Source: Xiphias gladius (lineage: Eukaryota; Chordata; Actinopteri; Istiophoriformes; Xiphiidae). Taken from it: a stretch of DNA of 64,000 nucleotides. The DNA lies in NCBI RefSeq assembly GCF_016859285.1, contig NC_053404.1:17095605-17159604 (forward strand). The letters are read 5' to 3'. The notes below the pieces were generated by a model. That model made no database searches and was not told the origin of the DNA. It saw only the letters and a list, made by a program, of their open reading frames with translations. Numbering within the stretch: the first letter of the stretch is position 1; every line of letters begins with the position of its first letter. A program made the translations under genes and the position numbers. This document shows, one piece after another, positions 1 through 13,214 of the stretch.

Positions 1-3000
1 GACCTGTGGCTCTGGTGCTACTGGGGGGTTGGCGAGAGGGAAGGCGATGCTGGGGGCTTTAGGAGTAAGGATGTCACTTTCTGGTTTTGATGGAGGGGTC
101 GTGACTTTCTGGCCCATGTGCTGTTCAATGACATCGCAGGCAGCTTGGAGAGGACAGAGTGATTACGGTGAGAGTCAAATTCATTGGTTGCAACTGAAGC
201 CATGTTTCTCCACTGTATAGATTTATGGTCAAACTACCCTCTTCAGATGCAAGAAGATAAACAAACCCATCTTAGGATACAAGACTAACTTGAGAGTTGT
301 GTACAGTATTGGGCTGCACCATCTATTTGTAAATCCATTACAATGTTTACCGAGTCTGAAAAGTCAACAGGTTTCCAACAAGTTTCAAAATGGTTATTTA
401 CTAAATCAAATTGCACCACTACAACTTAAGCAATGCCTTGGCAGGTAAAGACTTCAGTAATATGTAAATCAGCTGCCAGGAATCAAAAGCAATTAACAAT
501 GTAAACAGAAAATCGGTGTAACTTCACAAGCTGTAACATAGCTTCCAAAAATAATATAATAATAATAATGGAACAAATGACGTAGATCAAACTAGCTCCC
601 AATACCTTGTAAATGTAGGTGTGGCTTTGTTTTGGTTTTATTTGCATACACGGAGATATACACTCAGTTCCCAGTTTTCAGTATACAGATAGGTGTTTCT
701 AATATTAAGCCTACCCTCACTGATAAAAATGGGGCGGACAAAGTAATAGAAACACCTCTCAGTATGTAACTTTAGATATGATGTGTAATTTTTCCAAGAT
801 GTAATCAGACCAGTTAACTATATTATTGAACAACATTTTGGTCAAATGTGGTCATATCCAATTATTTTACTCTTTAACCCAAATGGCTCATATAATGTTT
901 AGCAAACTAATGTTACTAATGATGGTTCACTTAGCTAGGTTTTGATTACACCTGACAATAATACATATTTAGTATTTAGGAACAACTATTCTCTACATAA
1001 GAACTTTATGTGGTGCAACTTGTTTTAATTTAGTCATGTGTAAATCTCCACTTAGTAAAAAATTAAGTTATAACTAGGCTAAGTGTGAATTAACTGTTGG
1101 TGCAACTGGCTCCTGATCTCTTACCCATCTCCACCAGCTCAGAGTCTGTCATGGAGTCCCTGAACTGGGGGCCATTTTCTCCAGTGCGGGGAGGTGGCAG
1201 TGCGAGGGGCTCCGAATGCTGCGAGGGACTACCAGGCCACTGTAAATTGTCAGCTAGCTTTGCCCTCTCCTCCCTTGCTGTAGGGTCATCCCAAACTATC
1301 TGCTCACTCTGGGAAGGCTCTGTGTTTTGGTCCATGGCTGCTTCTCTTGAAACCCTGGAATCAAGACAGACCAGTAGCTATTCCAGCAGGAGTAAAGTCT
1401 TAACATGCATGAAAGATGGATGCCGGACTGAAACGTTTGCTTTACTGCTTTGACTGAAACAACAATACATGGCTTCCTTACCTCAGAGCTTCTAGAGTAC
1501 GTCTGCTCCCACTACGTCCAACTCGGCTCACGTCAGGTGTGTGGGGCCCTGAATCGGCACCTCCTGACCCCAACCTGGAGAGTCTGACTGAGGTACGCCT
1601 CCCTGTCGTCAGCTTGGTGGCTGACATGATCTCCTGGAGCTGTCTTTGCAGGTTCTCTCTCATTTCCAGAGTCTCTGAAATATCTGGAAAAAGATAATCA
1701 ACCAAAGAAATCATCACATTCATTAAGAAAAACAGTGTTGTTTATATCATGTAGCTGTAAAAGCTTTCTGGAATTAAATGAAAGCTGGATAAAAACACCC
1801 ACCTCTCCTTTCTGTAGTATCATTCATCTCTTCTTGATCTACACTTCCATCACTTACACGACGTAAGGTTGTAGCTTCTTCTGTGGCATTGTGCTCAGAC
1901 TGGGGGAGAGATAATTAAACAAATAATTAAATGGGCAGCAGATAACTAAAATATAATATTTATTTTCATGAGAAATTCTATTCTACACCAACACAGAACA
2001 GTATTCAATGTCTCACTGAATCTTGAACTTGCAGACAAAACACACACAAGCACAGACATTACATCATTACACCCACTTTGCTGTCCTTTGCCTCAGTTCG
2101 TGTCAAAGGTGGACACTTCTGAGAGCTGTTGGGAACCTGGCTCAGGTTTAGGCTCATCTTGGGGTTGTAGGTGAAAGGATAGAGAGACTCTGGGACATGC
2201 CTCTGCTCCTCAGCACACTGCAAAAACAACATGGTTTGATTTTTAGTGCCCTGCACACAAATTTATAAGAGCTTTCACAAAAAGTAATTGAATAAAACAA
2301 CTATGAGCTGAAACTCTGTCTCCATAATTAACATATCAAAGCTGTTGATGGGATGATAATTATTTACCCCAAGTGATCTGTGCTAAGTGAATACTGAATG
2401 GCAACAGGAGGCACAAAACTGAACCTACCCCCAGGAAAATGAGATCCAAAATTAAATTAAAGTGTATCTTAATATCATTTTATGTACCCTCTTAAGAACA
2501 TAATTTCTTTACAAGCTTGTTTAAGGAGCATCAAATATATTTCCTCCTAATCTTTGATGAGGTTTGCATGGCGGCTCAGAAAGACAGGGCTTGAATCTTG
2601 GCCCTGATCCTTTCCTTTGCTGTTTATGAATTTGTTTATTTAATCAGTTTGTAGAAAAGCAGCTCAAGTGAACTGAAGACTAAAATGCTCCTGAGTCTGA
2701 ATGTGGGTTTTCTGTATATTATGTACCATGTTTAAGACATTCCCTGCCTTTTGCCTAGAGCGTAGTGGGATAGTCTACAGCCCTTAGTAATTGATTTTAA
2801 AGTGAAAAGGTGTGTACCCTACAGCACAGATTATCAGTAAATGCCTCGCTTAGAGTTTGAGTTCCATTTAAAATTTGCTAGCGGGAATCGTACAGCCTGC
2901 AGCCAGTACTGGGAGACCACATGCAGTCCTCTCTCCTTCACTCCTCTGTATTCTCGGGTGTTGTCCCCCACACGGCCCTGGTAGATGTAGTGTGTCACTG

Positions 3001-6000
3001 TATCGTCACAAGCCCACCTAAAATCAGGTTGATGAAGAGATGTTTTTACTATTTGCATCCATATTCATTAAAATAAGAATTATGGGTAGTTTGCCAAAAA
3101 AAAAAAAAGGTTAATACCTGAAGTCAGCTCCAAGCGAGGCAGCGATGGCATTTAGCTCACTTTGCATTTTGCTCAGCTTCTTTCCCACGCAGACCACAAC
3201 ACCAGTCAGGGGACCAGCTTCTGTTTCTGGAGCCTTACATTCAAAATCGGTACTAAAATTAGCATGAATTGTAAAAAAAATTTGTTCCTGCTCTGTGTGC
3301 TAGTTAGAGTTTATGTACTGTATTTTTTGTTTACTGTATCTGGTTTACCTCCTTCTCAGTTGTCTTGGTAAGCTGGGGGCTAGCTGAGACTGCATGCATA
3401 TCTGAGACTTTAGTGCGGGTGCTGTTTGCCAGAGCCACTTTCAGGTTCCTGTTGATGACATCCGTCAGTGGAGTCTCCACCCTCTCTCCTGGCTTGGATC
3501 TCCCACCTGGAGTTTCCAAAGCTCCTAGTGCATCCTAAATATAAGAAACAGTCCATAAGTAATCTATCATATGTTGGTGCACATGTTTTGCTAGAAGCCA
3601 AAGTAAAAATTATATTCTAGCACTCTGCTGCCTTCAGTCAGTCCCAACCTTGACATTAAAGGAGGGCCTGAAGAGCTGGTCTCTGCTGAGGAAACGAGAG
3701 GGAGTGTCCAGGTGCAAGGAGGGCTCCTTTTGAACTGGGTTCCTCCTGCCGCCCTCCTGGTTTTGTTTGGGGGTGCCAATGTCTTCTTTGGGCTTCATCT
3801 CGTCCAAAACAGAACGGAACACTTTGCTCTGAAAGCGACCTAAATCCAGCGGCGTAACAGCCTTACCACTCTGGAGACCCAGCAAAGGGATCTCTGGAGA
3901 CAAACTAGCTGGAGGAGGCATGGTTGGCTTTTGAGAACCAGTGACAAAACTCTCCTCATCCCTCTCTGTGGAAGAGGAAAACAATAATTCTCAGAGCACA
4001 GGAACCAATCAAAACTGGGCCTATAATCAGACAAAAAAAGGAAATCCACTGCAGAATCACACTCAATCATGACTCTCCAGATTTTTAACCCCTTTAAACA
4101 GGACTTTTGCTAAATTATATATTAGTCAATTTAGTTAGATTACTCAAAATACCTTATTTGTAAATTCAAATAACATCTTGGATAAGGGTTAATTCGCATG
4201 TGAAACCAGCTGACAATGACAAAAAGTATACATTTTAAAAACTTTAAAAAATAAGATTATTTTCATCCATCATGTTCTACATCCAGTCCATGCAAATAAA
4301 ACAAATAAATTGCTCTTCCAAACTACACAGAGCTACCAAATTGTTTTCTTACCTGGTGAGGGTGGCAGATCAACTAGAAATTGGTCCTCTTCTGCCCTCT
4401 GGCCGGTCCGAGCAGACTCTAGTATCCAGTTCATGGTGACAGCAGGAAGCCCCCACTTCTTTGCTGCCTGGTACTTTGTGCCTTCGGGGCTCTGCAACAC
4501 CAGATGAGTGCTGGCCAGCATGCGTTTCTTCTGGTTGGCCAGGCGCACAAAGTAATCCTGAACACTGAAGGTGGGGGAAAAGAAAAGATGTAGATTTAGA
4601 AAAGGTAGTTCACAATGAGTGGGCGGGGCCACATGAGGGTAAAAAGTATGCAGCAGAGAGAGTGAATTTACTGTATGATAGAACAATGTGTATACCATGT
4701 TGATTAAAAGTAAAACCGCGTTTGTGTCTGGACAAGATAGTCATACTTGGCTCCAAGGTGCTTGGCCAGCTCCACCAAAGACTCTCTCTCTGCTCCAGTA
4801 AACTGGCTGACGGAAAGAACACAATCCTTGAGAGGTAAACTTTCGTCCATCACAGGAACAGGGGTGAACAAAGGGTTGGAGGAAAGCTGCAGATAACACT
4901 CCTTCTCCACACACATAGCCTGAAAAATAACAAGAGCAACACATAACTGTTAGCTATCAAACTTACAAAGCATTCCCATAGCACACAAAACTGATTATTT
5001 TCATTATCAGGGGATGTGTCAATTACTTTTTGATTAATCTATAAATCGTTTAGTTGATTTAAAGTAAAAAAAGTGGAAAATGCCAATTACATTTTCCAAG
5101 AGCCCAAGGCGACATCTTCAAATATCTTGTTTTGTTAGATATTTGATTTACAATAATATAATACAGAGAGAAGCAGCAAAGACTCACATTTGAGAAGCTG
5201 TAACCTGATCATTTTGGCTCTCTTGTCTGATTACTAATCTAAACATAAATTGAAAATTTGTTTTGGATTTTAGATTTTTTTAGGCTAAATAATTTTGGCT
5301 GTAGCCTCAAAAATGAAACAAGCACAATTTTATTAAAAGATGATTAACAAAAATAAGTATTGGCCTCTTGGTTCGACCACTTGACCGGTTGACAAATCAA
5401 CATGCTGCATTGTAAAAACCAAAAGTGCCACGTCGTCCTGCCTTCACAAGTCAAAAGAAAACAGCATGGGTGTGATCTTACCAGCCAAGTATCGGTGACC
5501 ACCTCGTCCACCGTGGCCTCCACTGAACAGCCCAACAGTGGCACCACGGCATAGTCAGCCACAACCCGCGTACGACCCATCAGCACCCTGCCTCCATTTT
5601 CTTTCACCAGCAGAGAGAGCTGGGCTTCAGCCTCAGTGCCAAAGCCCACGAAAAGGAAACATTTCCCAAAAAACAGGCCTACTTCACTGGCCTCGTGCAG
5701 GGTTGAGTCTGGCTCTGGTCTCCTGGTCTGGTTTGGTGCCCAGGGTTCAGGCTTAGGCGCTAAAACTGTACTCATGGACTTCCTGGTGTTGCTCTCTGTT
5801 GCTGGTGGGGGAATGTCAACTGGAGGATAAAAGTCCGAAAAGATATAACAACCAGGCTTCAAATGTTTTAGACATAACTTAATGGTGTATAATTACACCA
5901 AACACCTAGCAAAGCCCTCAATAACAGATACATACCTACTGTTGGGTCATCATCCATGTACTGTGATAGGAGATCCTCCTCTGCTTGCCTGGGAGTGCTA

Positions 6001-7049
6001 GGACTGGCCACAGGAGGACCAACTGAGGGCCGGGAGGTGGGAGTGTGATGGGCCGACACAGACACAGAGGCCACAGTAGGGGGCAGACAGTCAGGGTGGA
6101 GGTAGCCTGATTCTGGGAGTAAACTGCCTTTGGTGAAACTGTCCAGCAGCCACTGCACTGTTACTACATGCGGGCTGGGAAGTAACACAGAGACATATCA
6201 TCATTTACATTACAATTATCTAAAGTTTCTACATTGCAACAATACTCTCCATCTTGTGCATTTTCTTTATTGGGACTAAATATGATGTTGCAAATCAAAT
6301 GTACCATGGGACTTCAGTCAGTGTAGGCTATACTTCCATTAGTACTCTAATGTTCCTAAACCCCCTTTAAAATTATCAAAATGTTTTTTTATGGCAATTT
6401 GGAAATACCATTACTATTATTTATAATACACAGATTTTTCAGCCTAACATATTTTTTATGTTCAGAGACCTTGGGATTCAGTACTTTTTTTATAATTTTG
6501 CTTGTTTAAAAGGTCAAAAAAAGGTCACATCCTGAATTTAGGAGACAATAAACAGTATGAAGAGTAGTAATCTCTGTAGTTCACACCTATGAGTCACTTT
6601 GGAGAGAAAGTTCTTGAGGTCCTGATCCAGCTCTCCCATTACCACATGTGTGAGTTCCTCGCTGGGCTGGTTGAAGCGCAGGCCTCCGGCAGCGTTCACA
6701 AGACGCCGCAGCTTCTCCAGTTTCTTCCCTGGCAGGCCACACAGGTACAGCTGCAAAACATTTAACACGTGAAATACACCCTCAAATTTGTCTTTCACAT
6801 TATCAGTCAAAGAATTACCACATCAAAATTGGGGAGCAGGAATTGTCCACTCTTTATGAAAAGGAATATTTTACTTACTTTACAGCCATCTAGTACATCA
6901 TCGGCTGGACAGATGGTGAGGTCCAGGCTATCTACAGGGTCCGGAGCCTCCAGACGGCTGATTGTGCCATTGGTGAGGGCGGTGTCATGTATTGTCATGC
7001 TGGCGTTGACAGAGATGTGGCTCAAGCCCAACAGAGATGGACCCTCTAG

Positions 7050-7088
<39 letters not shown>

Positions 7089-9578
7089 CCTGCATGTTGT
7101 TGTATGTTACAGATCTAATGCTCAAGTCAGAAATATTAAAATAACATTATTAAATATAATAAACGACAGACAAGTGCCCATTCATTTGTGGCTCACCCCC
7201 TTTCTTGCTGGTTCCAGTAGGGGTAGAAGTGTGTGGCCTTTCGGTCTTTGATGCCGTGCTCTTCACAATGTACCTGCTCTCGTCTTGACAAAAGCCCTTC
7301 TCTATGCTGTCAAACAGCCAGTGCAGAGACACACAATACACATTCCACTTCCGAGCACACTCGTACTTCTGACCTGCAACCAAATACAAATACTGGAATC
7401 TAAATATAAAGTATAATATAAAAATATGATTTATTCTTTTTTTGTTAGTTAGTGTGATTAATTTGAGCAATGTGCTAAAAAGTGCTGATGAATCACCTGT
7501 TGGTTCACTAACGATGAGGTGTGTACACTCATTCATTTTGAGCTGACCGGTATAGTTGGCTCCATGCTGCTCACAGAGCCGCTGCACCTCTTTGCGCTCT
7601 GTGCTGGAGAGGCCTGTCACACACACAGTACAGCCACGCAGCACAGGGCACAGATAGCCCTCAGTGGGTAGATCTGTATACCTGAAAAGACTAAAAGAGG
7701 CAGAGAGAAGCCTAATTTTTTAAATCATTTTTAAAAAAAAAAATCATTTTTCATATTTTTATTTGCCATATTATTAATTTCACAACTACAACTATAATTT
7801 TTTATGTTAACGTGATGTACATCTACACAATATATGGATAGAATTAATGGGTTTCCAAATGAATAACATGCTATGATGCTACCAAGTTCACAAACCGTGT
7901 CATGCAGATATCAAAAAGGACATGCAAGTGTAGACGAGAGTGTACCTGCCCTGAGATTTCTCCCAGCAGGCTTTGACCCATGTGGGCAGCAGGATGGGTT
8001 TACCCAGGCTGGCAGCTACCAGGTATTTCTTGCTGCCTACCTCTCCTGCTATCAGATGTGTGACAGACACATTTAGGTCAAGATAGACCCGTCCACCCAT
8101 GAGCTGCACCAGATCCATCACCTCTGCCTGTAGAGGGGCCAGACATTCAGAAAAACTTACACATATAGGACACTTTAGAAGACACTATGCTGACTTCCTA
8201 ACGCTTAAACGACTATGGAGTGCACTACATTACAATTTTCGTACTATATGTACTTTTGGATTACATCTATCTAACATTAGGACGAGCTCCTTTCACATGA
8301 GCTGGTCCTTTCCAGACTTTCACTATTAAAGACACACACTGAAAAGTATGCCTTTGATTGTGCCCTGACAAGATTCAAGCTACATTCATTAACATGCCAT
8401 GATTTGTCATTTCCTATTTTTTACTAGCTCTATTCTGTGTTCTCGCAAAGTATATAACTATAATCACTGATACATGTGCTATCACCTACATCAGACAGCT
8501 GTTGTAAGCAACAGACACCTAATACATCCACACATCACCACCCTCTCTACAGTTTACAAAACCAAGTTTCACAATGAAGTAAAGGAGATATTTCTGCTCT
8601 TTCAATTGTACTGTATCTGAATAACAAAATAAAATGAAATTAAACGTATTGATTGAAGCCGTCCAAAACATCCAAACCTTTGACATATTGTGCGTCAACA
8701 GCCCCCATATGCTGGTGTTTTGAGTGTGACATAAAGACATGTATTACAGAGTGAAGGAAAAGACAGTGTTGGCATAAAACCACATAAAAGCACACTAAAA
8801 ACAATCAGGAATTGATTGACACACTGAGATCAGTCTGATTTTATCCGTTTCATTTTTTACATTATAATTACGCTGATTACTGCTTCATGTTTTATGTCTC
8901 AACCATTCGCATCCTCACTGATGTTTTTGGCATTTATTAAACTGCTGATTTCAAAAGAGCAACAATCTACAAAATATCAGACGCGGTGAACTAACCCGTG
9001 TTGCTTTATCCAGGCTGGTGCAGGAAACAGTGATGTCAGCCATGGCCATGTTATAGACAGGCATCTCAGCTTTGGGGACACAACGCTGCTGTTGCAGGCA
9101 GTACAATACCACCAGTGGACTCACGACCCGGCAGCCAAGCTACATGACCAATAGCAGAGTGAGAAAGAGACAAATTAATCTCCATTATTGTTTTCCACCA
9201 ATTCCTGTGAAATTCTGGATCTAGGTTTTGATATTTGAGTTAGACCTTCTTGCAGTGCAGAAAGGCTGGAGAGGTGAAGCTGCTGAACACAAACAGAGAC
9301 TTGTCCTTCTGGTCCATCTGTAAAACAGCATCCTCATCGATGGTTTTCAAGTACTTCTCCGACTGCAGCTCCAAAATGGCCTGTATACACACAAGACAAC
9401 TACTATCATCGTCTACAAACAAAGAGACAGTAAGGCAATGGCAAAACATGTAAATGTCATCAGCAAGTTTAAGCCAGATGGTGGCGTTTACCTCATACGC
9501 CTTGACAGCATACTCTGTTTTTTGTCCTTTACTTTCCACAAACTTCACAATGAAGCCTTCCTTGTCCCCTTTGGACAT
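1..9578 (-). CDS. topbp1: TOPBP1, DNA topoisomerase II-binding protein 1 (5' part, 21 coding exons)
   Basis: Nuclear BRCT-repeat scaffold that helps load CDC45 in replication and activates ATR at stressed forks. Coding exons in transcript order: 9492-9578, 9246-9380, 8996-9139, 7946-8127, 7497-7681, 7197-7373, 6879-7045, 6587-6750, 5936-6174, 5482-5819, 4717-4919, 4353-4564, 3649-3965, 3349-3534, 3118-3233, 2894-3017, 2077-2217, 1803-1899, 1482-1683, 1125-1354, 1-143 (cut by the window). All introns are GT-AG and phases join, giving about 1263 of roughly 1500 residues. The start at 9578 opens MSKGDKEGF and has A at -3; the same exon has an acceptor seven bases upstream, so the leader is spliced. 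The last visible residues contain [14 protein letters not shown], as I recall in the human protein. BRCT7-8 are missing only because the window ends. No internal stop or frameshift was seen. The donor of exon 2077-2217 is ambiguous by six bases. Confidence 0.96.
1125..3534 (-). other. topbp1: TOPBP1 exons encoding BRCT6 and the ATR-activating domain
   Basis: BRCT6 spans about residues 920-1000 ([17 protein letters not shown], then [15 protein letters not shown]). The ATR-activating domain follows: [19 protein letters not shown] on exon 1482-1683 and [18 protein letters not shown] on exon 1125-1354. The Trp of IVWDD, about residue 1160 here, matches the tryptophan whose loss abolishes ATR activation in human and frog TOPBP1 (human W1145 as I remember it). 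The domain is intact, so checkpoint function is expected. Confidence 0.88.
4353..6750 (-). other. topbp1: TOPBP1 exons encoding BRCT3 and the BRCT4-5 pair
   Basis: BRCT3 starts at about residue 360 ([18 protein letters not shown] ... [12 protein letters not shown] ... [14 protein letters not shown]). A Pro/Ser-rich linker follows (about 450-545). BRCT4 begins [20 protein letters not shown], and BRCT5 begins [18 protein letters not shown] and closes with [15 protein letters not shown] near residue 720. In known TOPBP1 the BRCT4-5 pair binds BLM, 53BP1 and MDC1. Confidence 0.85.
7053..7087. repeat. (TAAA)n microsatellite
   Basis: About nine TAAA units in a TOPBP1 intron, immediately beside the acceptor of exon 6879-7045. 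On the transcribed strand it forms a T-rich tract upstream of that acceptor. Confidence 0.95.
7197..9578 (-). other. topbp1: TOPBP1 exons encoding BRCT0-BRCT1-BRCT2
   Basis: Residues about 1-303. BRCT0 is the first ~95 residues (KFVESKGQK ... [10 protein letters not shown]). BRCT1 follows (GCRVVSPLV ... [20 protein letters not shown] ... [11 protein letters not shown]) with the conserved Thr-His-Leu-Ile and Trp positions. BRCT2 is [16 protein letters not shown] ... [12 protein letters not shown] ... [13 protein letters not shown]. In known TOPBP1 this triple module binds phosphorylated RAD9 and Treslin. The family features are visible here; the partners are from family knowledge. Confidence 0.9.
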
Positions 9579-9847
9579 GGTCAACCTGTGTAAACACCAG
9601 TTAAATGACAGCATTTGTTACAATGGCGCTGGCCGGCCTTAGCAGTGGCCTCTGGGCTGACAACGTGACCGTTTACAGGTAATATGCTACGGCTGAGTTT
9701 TTTTTTGTCAAGCTAGAATATACATTTCAGCAAGCAAATATGAAACTGTCCACAGACTGGAACAACGTTATACATACATTAACCTACTACTACTTCACTT
9801 TAAAATAGTCCTTTAAGTTAATATTAGCTAAACTGATGGGTACTTAC

Positions 9848-10260
9848 CTCCTCTTAATGGACTCAAGTCTTCTATTTAAATTTACAGTCTGTACTCTGAC
9901 AGTAATCAGTATTAACTCTAACTAGTCATGGGAAACTAGCAAAGTTATTATGTTTTTTTTTTTTTTTTTTTAACAAGAAAGTCGTCGAATTGGAAGAGTT
10001 CATCTAACGCTACTGCCAGTCCAGTTTTTAGACAGAGCCTGCGCCCAATTCCTTGAAAGGAACCGTGTGACCGGTTAGCTAATATTCCAACGTATATAAC
10101 TTAGCGTTAACGTTAAAAATGCTTCAAAAATCATTAGTATTCACATTGTCATAAAAAAAACGGTTACTAGTACTAGTACCCACAGCACTGGCGAAATTAA
10201 TGAAACATTTTACAATAACTTAATGGCAATAGTTTTGGCGGAATCGAAATGCACTGTTTG
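9848..10260 (-). other. topbp1: Probable TOPBP1 non-coding first exon
   Basis: Reading the minus strand, AAGAGGAG followed by gtaagt forms a strong donor with its exon edge at 9848, matching the acceptor at 9585 just upstream of the start codon. The transcription start was not located; the right edge is only the position of the E2F/ETS motif cluster. A 19-base T run at 9953-9971 lies within this stretch, so the true exon may be shorter. Confidence 0.45.
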
Positions 10261-10300
10261 TTGATATTATTCGCGCCTTTGGCGTAATTTCCGGTGTTCC
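10260..10300 (-). promoter_or_regulatory. Putative TOPBP1 promoter: E2F-like pair and ETS-like site
   Basis: TTCGCGCC at 10270-10277 fits the E2F core TTSGCGCS. TTTGGCGT at 10278-10285 is one base off a second core, and ATTTCCGGT at 10287-10295 is the reverse of an ETS core ACCGGAAAT. The cluster is 700 bp upstream of the start codon and just upstream of the probable leader exon. Position relative to the true start site is inferred. Confidence 0.5.
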
Positions 10301-11750
10301 CTACTAATCCGACCGTGAGGAGACACGCTCTAGTGCTTAAAGGATCCACGGCAGCGAGCTAAACATTCCATATACCAATGATATGGTGATGCACCAGAAC
10401 TACAAGTCACACAAGTATACTGTTGTGCGATTTTCTGTATAAGGCTGTCTATGAATAAAAGAAAAAAATATAATACACAGACGGCGTTGGTGTCCATTTT
10501 TGTATTGCGCAATAGGAGGAAAGAAGCCACAATATACCCCGAGTATGATCCTGCCTGTAAGATTTCAATCGTCAACAATACACCTGTGTTACAGTGTACT
10601 TATACCCAGCAAACAAACCACCTGTCCCCTGTTTTAGCAAACACGCATACTAACACATTGGCAGTCTCTACATTCTTGAACACAGACCTCCCCTGAGACA
10701 GGACAAGATACAGCTGCATCTGTCACAGGGACGAAAAAGATAAAGACCCTGGGAAACCTACTGCTCATAGGGTCACACAGCTAAAGTTCTCTATAAATGA
10801 CAACATGCACAAGTAGTAAAATCATAACATTGAGCAATTATCATAGCAATACATTTGTTAAAGAAATATAAGTAGAATAATTAAATCCAATAAATCAAAA
10901 ACACTTAGTAAAAAGGCTCTTAGTTTAATTCATAAGGCTATAATCTTTCACTATATTGCATCAAATCCGATATTGCTGATCCCACATTTGGTGTAATATA
11001 TTGCAGGGACCTAAATAAAAGCCAGGTCTAAACATTCAACAGCTTTAGCGTAAATGTGACTTTGATTATCCCGAGGTTATGAGGGAAGACCAAAAGTCAA
11101 ATTAATATCTAAATAACCAACGTCATGTAACCTAACTAATGGTTAAAAGTAAGTTCCCACAAAAACCTTCTTGGTTTAAGGATAACTTTGCAAATTTTAG
11201 AGGACTATGCGGATTGAGAGGATGTAAGCCTATTGGTAAAACCATTTTAAACTAATTGCTCTATTCAATAAATGTGTTGTCAACTAATTTTCCTCCAGAG
11301 AAGATATTCATCTATAACAAATCTTGCTGGTGGCATATTATCTGAGAGAACTGATTAACAGATTCCACAGAAAAATACAAAATATTTCTATAATATAGGC
11401 ATAGCTGCTGCAAGTTTATTATATGTTTTGAGTTTCTTTTTTAGTGTGCAAGTTTCTAAACTATCTTTCGAATGTGTCTCCTTCAAATGAAAAATTATAT
11501 AGAAGTTCCTACATGCAACCTATAAAATTTTCTATTCAAGTTAAACCCCTTGAAAACAAAATTGTGCTTTCATTAGCTTGCAAGTATGGAATATTAAATG
11601 CTCCGATGTTAAATTCAGTGAAGTCTGTGAGCAAATTTTATATAAAGTTGCAAGGCCAAAGCCAGGATCCTGGGTTATGACTCCCAGTTATGTCCAGACA
11701 CCAAAAATAAAGTCTCTTAAAACTGCTTATTGAGTTAATTATTCAATTAT
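10301..11750. other. Spacer between TOPBP1 promoter and DNAJC13 3' end
   Basis: AT-rich sequence with no open reading frame that resembles a known protein and no splice-compatible exons that I could recognise. Short open frames exist on both strands but lack coding character. It contains no recognisable transposon. Confidence 0.6.
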
Positions 11751-12099
11751 ACTTTCTGTAATTTTATTATTATTATTGTGTGAAGGCCTTGTCCACAATG
11801 TCAGGAATAAAATTCTGGCGGGGAAATACTTGATTTAAGGAATTAATTGTTGTCCCAGAAGTGGTAAAAATGTTAAATTTTTTTAACTTGCATTTAAAAA
11901 GATGATGAAGGTAATGATGTGACAATTTTTCCTGGCCTGGAATATTTCAAACAAAACTTCATTGACTTCATTTTGAGAAAATACGTGTATTATTTTCCTT
12001 CTTTGGCAAAGACAGAATAATTTTGAGTTTCTACTTTTTTGAACATGTTTGGACAATACACACAGCTCACACTGGTGAAATCTGTTACTTCGACAACAC

Positions 12100-13214
12100 A
12101 AACGTACATACAAAAGAACAACACTGTGGGTTCCCTTTTATTCTTAAAATTTTATGTACAAGTGTGACTGATTTTTTTTTAATGTACATTCAATATAGAA
12201 AGTTTATATACGTAATATTACATTGAACATTTCACAAATTGCACTAGTCTTTCACATAGATTCATAATCAGTCAACGTCATTCGTCACATCTCAGCAGAA
12301 GCTCATTTCCGGTGGTTATTATTCACTTATAAATATTCTAGTGCTTTTTGCATTCTGGGGGAGAAGGATGATTACTTTAAAAATGTGAGGCAGAAAAGGA
12401 CAGCCTTCAAAGATACAGCAGAATGAAGTATCAATTAAGATCAGAGGAATAAGAGACTGGACATGTTAAGAGCAGATCTGTGTCAACCTTGAAAGAGTGG
12501 GTGGAACTAAACTTGATCAAACCGCCAAGAGGTCGAGGGTTCAAATGGCATTTTCTTATGAAGAAACAGGGCAGAGAAATCATACACATCCATTTTCTGA
12601 TATCGTATTTAAACATTTTTCCTATTGAGAATCCATTATATGGACTAGTAAATGACATATTTATGTAAGAGGCGTATAGCTCATCTGCACAGATGTGTCA
12701 CAAATGAGGCCCCCCTCAGTTAGACATGATTTAGGGGTAAATGTAGCCAATGGGGATATGACAGAGAGGAATGCGATAATGAAGAAGACACAATTTACCG
12801 ATAATAAGCCTCAGTCTTCCAATGTCTTTCGCATGAGAAGGAAAAAGAAAAAAAAAAAAAAAAAAAATCTAGAGTAAAAAATATATTCATACAAAAAGTA
12901 AACTCTTCTGTATGTCGTTGGAAGAAACAAGAAAAATACTGAAACAAAACAAATGTGGTCATCCATTAAAACAATTTCCAAGTGTTTATGAAGACTTGAG
13001 TGCCATTTGTAAGGGGAGAGGAGAGTGATACTGGAGGTGGTGTCATAGAGATTTTGGTGACAGTCAATGATGGCCCGCTCTCCTCCGTCTTTCTCTCTCT
13101 CTCTCTCTCTCTAACCCCTTGGTCTGGGGAGCTGAAGAGTCCTTCTCTGATCTGCGGCCGTGAAGCTGCAGGGCAGTCTGGGTGCCTGAGTGCGCCTGCG
13201 TGTGTGTGTGTTCA
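12100..13214 (-). other. dnajc13: DNAJC13 3' UTR (approximate)
   Basis: Minus-strand sequence after the DNAJC13 stop at 13215-13217. A reverse AATAAA hexamer (TTTATT on plus) lies at 12137-12142 and another near 11763, so the poly(A) site is unresolved. The stretch holds a 20-odd-base A run at about 12847-12867 and a (CT)n tract at 13091-13112. Confidence 0.4.
13091..13112. repeat. (CT)n microsatellite
   Basis: About eleven CT units, just downstream of the DNAJC13 stop on the transcribed strand. A short (TG)n tract is at about 13199-13210. Confidence 0.9.
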
